NCBI GenBank assembly: GCA_018712905.1 | Contig: DVGD01000076.1 | Location: 1-38,374 of the forward strand | Reading direction: 5' to 3' | Origin: Candidatus Avoscillospira stercoripullorum | GTDB lineage: Bacteria > Bacillota > Clostridia > Oscillospirales > Oscillospiraceae | Length of the DNA: 38,374 nucleotides | In this document: positions 32,234 to 38,374 of the stretch, piece by piece | How positions within the stretch are numbered: the stretch's first letter is position 1 | Layout of the letters: each line of letters begins with the position of its first letter | Position numbers and translations under genes: made by a program | The notes under the pieces: generated by a model | The model's database searches: none | Told to the model about the DNA's origin: nothing | The model's input: the letters and a program-made list of their open reading frames with translations, nothing else

Positions 32234-34081
32234 ATGTTACTCAATGAAATCCACACCCGGGCGGATTTACTTCGCCTGACGCCCCAGGAAAATCAGCAGC
32301 TCTGCGGAGAGATTCGCGAATTCCTGGTGCGGCACATCGCCAGAACCGGCGGCCACCTGGCCTCCAATCTGGGCGTGGTGGAGCTGACCGTTGCCCTGCA
32401 TCAGGTCTATGATACGGAGAAGGACAGAATTCTCTTTGATGTGGGGCATCAGTCCTATGTCCATAAGATTCTCACCGGGAGAATGGATCGGTTTTCCACC
32501 CTGCGCACCTATGGCGGCCTGGCTGGCTTTCCCAAGCCCTCAGAGAGCGTGCACGACGCGTTTATTGCCGGACATGCCTCGGAGTCGGTTTCCGTGGCGC
32601 TGGGCATGGCGCGGGCGAGAACCCTGCTCCACGAGGATTACAGCGTGGTGGCGGTTCTGGGCGATGGGGCGCTGACGGGAGGTCTTGCCTACGAAGGACT
32701 CAACGACGCCGGCGCCAGCGGAGAGCCGCTTGTGGTGGTGCTCAATGATAACGGCATGTCCATCACCACCAACGTGGGCGCCATTTCCCGGCACCTGAAG
32801 CTCTTGCGGCTCAAGCCCGGCTATTTTGATCTGAAAAAGGCATACCGGCAGTTCACCCGGAAAATTCCCGGCGGTGCGGCGCTCTACCGCTTTACCCATG
32901 GACTCAAGACCAGGCTGCGCCGCCGCTTGATTGGCGTGACGATTTTTGAGGAGATGGGATTTTCATATCTTGGCCCCGTGGACGGCCATGATGTGGAGAA
33001 GCTCAAATTCCTCCTCAAGGAGGCCAAGGGGATGAACTGCCCGGTTCTCCTCCATGTTATCACCAAGAAGGGGAAGGGCTATATTCCCGCGGAGGTCACG
33101 CCGTCCAAGTATCACGGCGTGGGGCGCTTTAATCCGGTCACCGGTCTCAGCGCCGGGGGCAGTGGGAAGAGCTTCTCAGAAACCTTTGGCCAGACGCTTT
33201 GCGACCTTGCCATCGAGGATCAGCGAATTTGCGCCATTACGGCTGCCATGGAGCAGGGGACGGGACTATCCCAATTTGCTGCCAGCTTCCATGATCGATA
33301 TTTCGATGTGGGCATTGCCGAAGGGCATGCCGTTTCCATGGCGGCAGGGCTTGCCAAGCAGGGACTGCTGCCGGTCTTTGCCGTGTATTCTACGTTCTTG
33401 CAGCGAAGCTACGACATGCTCCAGCAGGACGTGGGGCTTCTAGGGCTTCATGTGGTGCTGGCGGTGGATCGCGCCGGATTGGTGGGTGAGGACGGCGAAA
33501 CCCACCATGGCGTCTTTGACGTGGGGTATCTGCGCCAGATCCCGGGCATGACGGTGTTCTGCCCGGCCAGCCAGGCGGAGCTTCGCCGGATGCTCCGGGA
33601 GGCCATTTTGGAGACAAGCGGCCCCGTGGCGGTGCGCTATCCCCGCGGCGGAAACGGCGCCTACGATGGCGCGGTGTGGGAAAATCAGTGCTGCGACGCG
33701 CCTGCTGTGACCATTGTCACCTATGGTATCACCATCAACGATGTTTTGGCGACCGTCAAGCGGCTGCGGGACGAGCATATTTCCGTGGATCTCATCAAGC
33801 TCGATCAGATTGCGCCCCTTCACTTGGAGCCCGTCCGGCAATCCCTCGCGCACAGCGGAAAGCTCCTGGTGGTAGAAGAAACTGCTGCTGCCGGATGCGT
33901 GGGCAGCGCGATTCTCGCCCAGCTGGTGCAAGAGGGTGCTGCACCCAATGCAGTGCGGCTTATCAACCTCCAGTCCGGCTTGGTGCCCCACGGAAGCCTC
34001 CCCCTGCTGCGCCATCGTACCGGCTTGGATGAAGCGGGGATTTATCAAGCGACAAAGGAGTTGATTGGCCTTGAAGCATAA
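32234..34081 (+). CDS. dxs: 1-deoxy-D-xylulose-5-phosphate synthase
   Basis: A 615-residue thiamine diphosphate enzyme, the first step of the MEP isoprenoid pathway, joining pyruvate and glyceraldehyde 3-phosphate. HLASNLGVVELTVALH is the N-terminal transketolase-like block, GDGALTGGLAYEGLND the ThDP/Mg motif, and the pyrimidine domain with GIAEGHAVSMAAGLA follows near residue 360. The length is typical. AGGAG lies about 7 nt before the ATG. With ispH upstream, two enzymes of the pathway flank the OLE/oapA cassette. Confidence 0.98.
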   Translation: MLLNEIHTRADLLRLTPQENQQLCGEIREFLVRHIARTGGHLASNLGVVELTVALHQVYDTEKDRILFDVGHQSYVHKILTGRMDRFSTLRTYGGLAGFPKPSESVHDAFIAGHASESVSVALGMARARTLLHEDYSVVAVLGDGALTGGLAYEGLNDAGASGEPLVVVLNDNGMSITTNVGAISRHLKLLRLKPGYFDLKKAYRQFTRKIPGGAALYRFTHGLKTRLRRRLIGVTIFEEMGFSYLGPVDGHDVEKLKFLLKEAKGMNCPVLLHVITKKGKGYIPAEVTPSKYHGVGRFNPVTGLSAGGSGKSFSETFGQTLCDLAIEDQRICAITAAMEQGTGLSQFAASFHDRYFDVGIAEGHAVSMAAGLAKQGLLPVFAVYSTFLQRSYDMLQQDVGLLGLHVVLAVDRAGLVGEDGETHHGVFDVGYLRQIPGMTVFCPASQAELRRMLREAILETSGPVAVRYPRGGNGAYDGAVWENQCCDAPAVTIVTYGITINDVLATVKRLRDEHISVDLIKLDQIAPLHLEPVRQSLAHSGKLLVVEETAAAGCVGSAILAQLVQEGAAPNAVRLINLQSGLVPHGSLPLLRHRTGLDEAGIYQATKELIGLEA

Positions 34082-34877
34082 GGAACGGCTGGATGTGCTT
34101 CTGGTGGAGCGCGGCCTTTCGGAGAGCCGCACCAAGGCACAGGCCGTCATCATGAGCGGCGAGGTCTATGTGGACGGGCAGAAGGCAGATAAGCCCGGCG
34201 CGTCCTATGACCTGGAGGCCAAGATTGAAGTGCGCGGCAGCGTCTGCCCGTATGTGAGCCGCGGCGGGCTCAAGCTCGAAAAGGCGCTGCGGGACTTCGG
34301 CGTGGATCCCACGGGCTATGTTTGCAGCGACTCCGGCGCCTCCACCGGCGGCTTTACCGACTGCCTGCTGCAGCAGGGCGCCAGGAAGGTCTTTGCCATT
34401 GATGTGGGCTACGGCCAGCTGGCCTGGAAAATCCGCAACGATCCCCGGGTGGTGACCATGGAGCGCACCAACATCCGCTATGTCACCCACGAGCAGCTGG
34501 GCGAGCCGCTGGATCTCTCGGTGGTGGATGTTTCGTTTATTTCCCTCAAGCTGGTGCTCCCGGCCATCCGGGCGCTGCTCAAGCCCGATTGCGGCCAGGT
34601 ACTCTGCCTCATCAAGCCGCAGTTTGAGGCGGGCAAGGATCGCGTGGGCAAGAAGGGCGTGGTGCGCGACCCGGAAGTACATCGAGAGGTTCTGGAGCAG
34701 TTTGTGGAGACGGCCAAGGCGCTTTCCTTTACCATTTTGAATCTCACCTTCTCGCCGGTCAAGGGACCCGAGGGGAACATCGAGTTTTTGGGTCACCTGA
34801 GCCTGCGACCCGGGATCGACAACATTCCGCCCCTGGAGGAATTGGTCTCCCAGGCGCATGAAGCATTGAAGGGGTGA
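34071..34877 (+). CDS. tlyA: TlyA family rRNA methyltransferase
   Basis: A 268-residue protein with an N-terminal S4 RNA-binding domain (ERLDVLLVERGLSESRTKAQAVIMSGEV) and a FtsJ-like Rossmann methyltransferase domain. SDSGASTGGFTDCLLQQGA is the S-adenosylmethionine loop, and DVSFISLK with the later KPQFEAG are catalytic-tetrad regions. TlyA methylates 2'-O positions of 16S and 23S rRNA in other bacteria; some homologues have also been called hemolysins, a label with little support here. TTG at 34071 and TTG at 34065 are both possible; AAAGGAG lies 10 and 4 nt before them. The gene overlaps the end of dxs. Confidence 0.93.
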   Translation: MKHKERLDVLLVERGLSESRTKAQAVIMSGEVYVDGQKADKPGASYDLEAKIEVRGSVCPYVSRGGLKLEKALRDFGVDPTGYVCSDSGASTGGFTDCLLQQGARKVFAIDVGYGQLAWKIRNDPRVVTMERTNIRYVTHEQLGEPLDLSVVDVSFISLKLVLPAIRALLKPDCGQVLCLIKPQFEAGKDRVGKKGVVRDPEVHREVLEQFVETAKALSFTILNLTFSPVKGPEGNIEFLGHLSLRPGIDNIPPLEELVSQAHEALKG

Positions 34878-34880
34878 GCC

Positions 34881-35741
34881 ATGAAAATTGTAATGACTCC
34901 CAATCCCTACCGGGATCGAAATTTCAAGTACGTGGAGCAGGCGGTGGAAATCCTCCAGAAGGCAGGCGCCGAGACCAAGATCTGCCTGCCCTTCGACGTG
35001 GACAAGAATTTTGAGCTGCCCAAAACGGTGCGGTTTTTTGACATTCATCGGGAAATCAAGAATGCGGATCTGCTCATCTGCTTTGGCGGGGACGGCACCA
35101 TTCTCCATGCCTCCAAGATTGCCACCCGTCACCATGTGCCCATTCTCGGCGTCAACATCGGCACCATGGGCTTTATGGCGGAGCTGGAGGCCGGGGAGCT
35201 GGAGCTCCTCTCCCGGCTCCCTGCCAACGACTACCGGGTGGAAAAGCGCATGATGCTCCGCGCCACGGTGCGCAGTGAGGGAAAGGTGCTCTTTGACGAG
35301 CTGGCGCTCAACGACGCCGCTATTACCAAGGGCGCCATTGCCCGGGTGATTCAGCTGTCGGTGGAGTGCGACGGCGTGGAGGCCACGGCCTTCTCCGGCG
35401 ACGGCGTCATTGTCAGCACACCCACCGGCTCCACGGCCTACTCCATGTCTGCCGGCGGCCCCATTGTGGAGCCCTCGGCGCAGAATATCATCATCACCCC
35501 CATCTGCGCCCATGCCATCCATGCCAAGAGCATCGTCACCGCGCCCTGGCGCACCATCACCGTGCGGATGGGAAAGCTGGGGCGGCGCAATGCCTTCCTC
35601 TCAGTGGACGGCGGCCGCGCCTTCCGCCTCAACGTGGGCGACGCGGTGACCATTCGCAAGGCCGAGCAGGAGACGCGGCTGGTGAGGCTGAAGGATACCA
35701 GCTTTTACCAGATCATCAACAATAAATTTTACGTCCCATAA
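34881..35741 (+). CDS. nadK: NAD kinase
   Basis: A 286-residue NAD(+)/NADH kinase making NADP. The GGDGTILHASK motif at about 69-79 is the family signature, NDAAITKG and TPTGSTAYSMSAGG are the second and third conserved boxes. It lies 3 nt after tlyA, in the common tlyA-nadK-argR-recN order. Confidence 0.97.
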   Translation: MKIVMTPNPYRDRNFKYVEQAVEILQKAGAETKICLPFDVDKNFELPKTVRFFDIHREIKNADLLICFGGDGTILHASKIATRHHVPILGVNIGTMGFMAELEAGELELLSRLPANDYRVEKRMMLRATVRSEGKVLFDELALNDAAITKGAIARVIQLSVECDGVEATAFSGDGVIVSTPTGSTAYSMSAGGPIVEPSAQNIIITPICAHAIHAKSIVTAPWRTITVRMGKLGRRNAFLSVDGGRAFRLNVGDAVTIRKAEQETRLVRLKDTSFYQIINNKFYVP

Positions 35742-35752
35742 GGAGCTGTGCC

Positions 35753-36205
35753 ATGAAACCCAACAGACAGGCGAAAATTTTGGAATTGATTGAAACCAAG
35801 GACATTGAAACCCAAGAGCAGCTCCTGCAGGAGCTGGAGGCCTGCGGCTTTGCCACCACCCAGGCGACGATCTCCCGCGATATCAAGGAGCTTCGCATCA
35901 TCAAGGAACTGGGGGAGAACGGCAGCTACCGCTACAGCGCCGTGCCCAAGCAGCTCGAGAGCAACGCAACGGCCAAGCTCCACAACATCTTCCGCCAGTG
36001 CGTGGTTTCCTGCGACTATGCCCAGAATATCGTCGTGATGAAGACCATGCCTGGGCTCGCCTCGGCAGCCTGCTCTGCCATGGATTCCATGAATATGGAC
36101 ATGATCGTGGGCACCCTGGCCGGGGATGACACGGCATTTCTCCTCCTGCGGGACACGCCCTCGGCGGCGGCCTTGTGCGCGGACATCAAAAAGCAGATCA
36201 ACTGA
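35753..36205 (+). CDS. argR: Arginine repressor ArgR
   Basis: A 150-residue regulator. The N-terminal winged helix (about 1-70) includes TQEQLLQELEACGFATTQATISRDIKELRI in pieces, the ArgR DNA-binding region. The C-terminal domain has GTLAGDDTAFLLL, with the Asp pair that binds arginine, and forms hexamers. It represses arginine synthesis and activates catabolism when arginine is present. It is the usual neighbour of recN. No arginine-synthesis gene is in the window and no ARG box was clearly found. Confidence 0.96.
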   Translation: MKPNRQAKILELIETKDIETQEQLLQELEACGFATTQATISRDIKELRIIKELGENGSYRYSAVPKQLESNATAKLHNIFRQCVVSCDYAQNIVVMKTMPGLASAACSAMDSMNMDMIVGTLAGDDTAFLLLRDTPSAAALCADIKKQIN

Positions 36206-36223
36206 TGCGACGGAGGCGGGCGT

Positions 36224-37876
36224 ATGCTTAGCTTACTCCATATCGAGAATATCGCCGTGATCGAGCAGGCGGAAATCAGCTTTGACCGGGGCTTCAACGT
36301 CCTCACCGGCGAGACCGGTGCAGGCAAGTCCATTGTCATCGACGCCATCTCCGCCATTCTCGGCGAGCGAACATACCGGGATGTGATCCGCACCGGCACA
36401 GACCGCGCCTTTGTGAGCGCCGTTTTTACTGACGTGCCGGAGTTACCTTGGTTTGCGGAAAACCGGGTGCCCTACGCGCCGGAGGAGCTGCTCATCCAGC
36501 GGGAAATCTACGGCGATGGAAAGAACGTTTGCCGGGTGAACGGGCGGCCTGTCACCGTGGCGCTTCTCAAAAAGCTGGGGGCGTCCCTCATCAACATCCA
36601 TGGCCAGCACGATTCCCAGCAGCTCTTTGACGAGACAAAGCACCTGGGTTACCTCGACCTCTTCGCCCGCAACCAGGCTGAGCAGGCGGCCTATCAGGAG
36701 GCCTATGGCCGCGTGGAGGCGCTGCGCAGGGAGAAGGAGCGCCTGACCATGGACGATGGAGAAAAGCTCCGCAGGGTGGAGGCGCTTCAATTCCAGCTGG
36801 AGGAGATTCAGCGCGCCCAGCTCCAGCCCGGGGAGGATGAAGCGCTGGAGCAAAGCCGCAAACGGCTCCAGAACGCGGAAAAGCTCTCCGAGCACTTGGC
36901 GCTGGCCGTGGCTGCCCTCTCCGGCGGCGAGGAGGAATCGGGCGCGGTGGATCTTTTGGGGGAGGCGGAGCACGCCATCTCCCGGATCACGCGCTTTGAC
37001 GACGCGCTCCAGCCCTTCTGTGAGCGGTTATCAGCGCTCCAATATGAGGCGCAGGATCTCTCCGGGGAGCTTCGCGACCGGCTGGAGCAGCTGGCCTATT
37101 CCGGGGAAGAGCTCGAGCAGATTGAAAGCCGATTGGATGTGCTCCACCGGCTCAAGCGGAAATATGGCGGCAGCGTGGAGGACATTCTCCAGTATGCCCA
37201 GCGCGCCCAGCAGGAGCTCGACGAGATTACCTTCTCTGAGGAGCGCCTGGCGCAGCTCGAAGCGGATCTTGGCGAGGCGACCGCCCAGGCCGAGGCGGCG
37301 GGGCTTACCCTGCGGAAGACGCGCCAGGCGGCTGCTGCGGCCATGGAGCAGCGGCTTTCGAAGGAGCTGGCTGCTCTGGATATGCCCCGGGCGCAGTTTG
37401 TCTGCGAGCTGGAGGAGATTCCGCTCTCTCCCTCCGGCATGGATCAGCTGCGGTTTTTGATGACGGCCAACGTGGGCGAAGCCCTCAAGCCCTTGAGCAA
37501 GGTGGCCTCCGGCGGCGAGCTGGCGCGGATCATGCTGGCTATCAAGAATGTGCTGGCCGAGCAGGATCAGGTGGGCACGCTGATTTTTGACGAGGTGGAC
37601 GCCGGCGTCAGCGGCCGCGCCGCCCAGAAGGTGGCGGAGAAGCTTCGAAGCGTCTCCCGCAGCAAGCAAGTGCTCTGCGTCACGCACCTTCCCCAGATTG
37701 CCGCAGCGGCGGATGTGCACCTGCTCATCGCCAAAACCGAGCGACAGGGGAGAACCTATACCCAGGTGACCCGGCTGGATCGGGCTGGAAGAACCAGAGA
37801 GATTGCCCGGATCATCGGCGGCGCGGAGATCACGGAGACCACCCTGCGCAGCGCCGAGGAGATGCTTTCCGGTTGA
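36224..37876 (+). CDS. recN: DNA repair protein RecN
   Basis: A 550-residue SMC-like ATPase acting in double-strand break repair. Walker A GETGAGKS is at 29-36, the central region (about 150-380) is a coiled coil with Glu-, Gln- and Leu-rich heptads, and the C-terminal ABC signature SGGELARIMLAIK is followed by Walker B LIFDEVDAGVSGRAA. IHGQHDSQQLFDE is a RecN-specific box. The next promoter's -35 overlaps its stop codon. Confidence 0.97.
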   Translation: MLSLLHIENIAVIEQAEISFDRGFNVLTGETGAGKSIVIDAISAILGERTYRDVIRTGTDRAFVSAVFTDVPELPWFAENRVPYAPEELLIQREIYGDGKNVCRVNGRPVTVALLKKLGASLINIHGQHDSQQLFDETKHLGYLDLFARNQAEQAAYQEAYGRVEALRREKERLTMDDGEKLRRVEALQFQLEEIQRAQLQPGEDEALEQSRKRLQNAEKLSEHLALAVAALSGGEEESGAVDLLGEAEHAISRITRFDDALQPFCERLSALQYEAQDLSGELRDRLEQLAYSGEELEQIESRLDVLHRLKRKYGGSVEDILQYAQRAQQELDEITFSEERLAQLEADLGEATAQAEAAGLTLRKTRQAAAAAMEQRLSKELAALDMPRAQFVCELEEIPLSPSGMDQLRFLMTANVGEALKPLSKVASGGELARIMLAIKNVLAEQDQVGTLIFDEVDAGVSGRAAQKVAEKLRSVSRSKQVLCVTHLPQIAAAADVHLLIAKTERQGRTYTQVTRLDRAGRTREIARIIGGAEITETTLRSAEEMLSG

Positions 37877-37901
37877 CAAATGCGCCGGGGTCTGGTAAGA
37901 T
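37873..37901 (+). promoter_or_regulatory. Sigma-A promoter for the T-box leader
   Basis: A perfect TTGACA (37873-37878) and TAAGAT (37896-37901) are 17 bp apart. The -35 overlaps the recN TGA codon. Transcription would begin near 37908. Confidence 0.88.
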
Positions 37902-37907
37902 GATGTC

Positions 37908-38154
37908 GTTACAAGCGAGGAAAAGGAAGAGTACGGCAGATCACGCCCTCAAGAGAGCCTCCGGCTGGTGGAAGGAGGCGGACGTCCTGCCCGAATACGC
38001 CTTGGAGCTGCGGCCTGAAGGAGAGTAGGGCTTGCCGGGTTTGCCCGTTACAGCTTGGAGTTTATACTCCCTGAGGCCGCATCCGCGAGGCTGCGGCGAA
38101 CATGAGGTGGTACCGCGAAATTTCGCCCTCTGTCCAAAGGACAGGGGGCTTTTT
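37908..38154 (+). promoter_or_regulatory. T-box riboswitch (probable tyrosine specifier)
   Basis: A complete T-box leader. The T-box sequence AGGTGGTACCGCG is at 38105-38117, just before the terminator 38125-38154 (11-bp stem, AAA loop, five T). The Stem I parts are present: an AGTA-type loop E on the 5' side (about 37930), AGAGAG and GGCTGGTGGAA in the distal arm (about 37954-37975), and GAA-TAC-GCC on the 3' side (37993-38001). In T-boxes the codon after GAA is the specifier, so TAC (37996-37998) points to tRNA-Tyr. Uncharged tRNA-Tyr would favour the antiterminator. The GGGGG in the terminator 3' arm is also the Shine-Dalgarno for the following ATG at 38156, 7 nt away, so the same fold could affect translation. 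Confidence 0.9.
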
Positions 38155-38155
38155 G

Positions 38156-38374
38156 ATGCTTTACGGCAGAGAACTGATCGACCAATTCCCGGTGCGCAAA
38201 TCCAAAAAGCAAAAGGCGGCATTCCGGGAAACCGTGCTTTCCTATGGAGCGGCACAGGGCTATGCGGGCAAGGTGGAATCCGGTACCTTCGGCTCCAAAA
38301 ATGTGGTATTCGGCGATCCAGAGCAGGCAGAATACTTGGTGACCGCCCACTATGACACCTGTGCGCGGCTGCCC
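38156..38374 (+). CDS. M28-type aminopeptidase-like protein (5' part, cut by window end)
   Basis: An open frame of 73 codons running off the window edge. It begins MLYGRELIDQFPVRKSKKQK, and near residue 66 has VTAHYDT, whose His and Asp are the first metal ligands of M28 zinc peptidases (the HYDT block). The product is thus probably a peptidase or M28-like hydrolase, but only the first fifth or so is seen. The ATG lies just after the terminator T-run of the T-box and uses the G-rich 3' arm as ribosome binding site. There is no signal peptide, so it is probably cytosolic. It is regulated by the T-box, presumably by tyrosine shortage. Confidence 0.65.
   Translation, partial: MLYGRELIDQFPVRKSKKQKAAFRETVLSYGAAQGYAGKVESGTFGSKNVVFGDPEQAEYLVTAHYDTCARLP

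Noticed and set aside
33963..35522. 519-codon frame on the - strand antisense to tlyA and nadK
   Set aside because: Long antisense frames are common in GC-rich genes; it has no motif, while the + strand genes are full, well-conserved families. The same holds for the - strand frames at 3246-4208, 11150-12160, 13007-14212, 15224-16570 and 17411-18886.
1..38374. CRISPR array, prophage or insertion sequence
   Set aside because: No regularly spaced direct repeats, integrase, transposase or phage structural gene was seen; the window is ordinary core sequence apart from the items listed.

Overview
The window looks like chromosomal core sequence from a GC-rich, endospore-forming member of the Clostridia, most like the Oscillospiraceae/Ruminococcaceae. 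The evidence is gene content: a SpoIVFB-type membrane protease, YtfJ/GerW and a DacF-type carboxypeptidase, the fused IspH-ribosomal protein S1 gene typical of Clostridia, a T-box leader, and the gene order oapA-dxs-tlyA-nadK-argR-recN. This assignment is inference from content and order; no database was searched. Start codons are unusually often TTG or GTG. There is no prophage, insertion sequence, CRISPR array or rRNA.

Layout. Positions 1-1500: tail hairpins of an upstream gene, then leftward genes for a macrodomain hydrolase, a GNAT acetyltransferase and tRNA-Pro(CGG) with a near-consensus promoter. From about 1580 every gene runs rightward. 1.6-3.2 kb: a short membrane protein overlapping a SpoIVFB-like protease, then a lipoprotein. 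3.3-6.8 kb: a radical-SAM protein, its partner protein and a PLP enzyme. 6.8-13.1 kb: rplS with promoter, leader and terminator, then a tightly overlapping run lepB-rbgA-rnhB-yraN-M19 dipeptidase-thrC-phosphoesterase. 13.3-19.6 kb: the protein quality-control block tig-clpP-clpX-lon-engB. 19.6-24.5 kb: a second M50 protease, scpA-scpB (chromosome segregation), a DUF2953 protein, ytfJ, a D,D-carboxypeptidase and an RsuA-type pseudouridine synthase. 24.6-30 kb: an RpiR-type regulator, a BaiN/HI0933-type flavoprotein, cmk, plsC and the ispH-rpsA fusion, closed by a strong terminator. 30-37.9 kb: an APH-fold kinase, an approximately 636-nt structured non-coding RNA, oapA, dxs, tlyA, nadK, argR and recN. 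37.9 kb to the end: a complete T-box leader (probable Tyr specifier) in front of an M28-type peptidase cut by the window edge.

The most interesting element is the non-coding RNA at about 30,968-31,603. It matches the OLE (ornate, large, extremophilic) RNA in size, in lying directly upstream of a multi-pass membrane protein resembling OapA, and in the downstream dxs-tlyA-argR-recN context. Its two ends are complementary over 12 bp, and it has its own promoter. The OLE/OapA cassette sits between two genes of the MEP isoprenoid pathway, ispH upstream and dxs downstream. Two further points deserve attention: an internal Shine-Dalgarno/ATG (and possible promoter) inside the ispH-rpsA fusion that could yield free ribosomal protein S1, and the T-box in front of a peptidase rather than a synthetase, transporter or biosynthetic gene.
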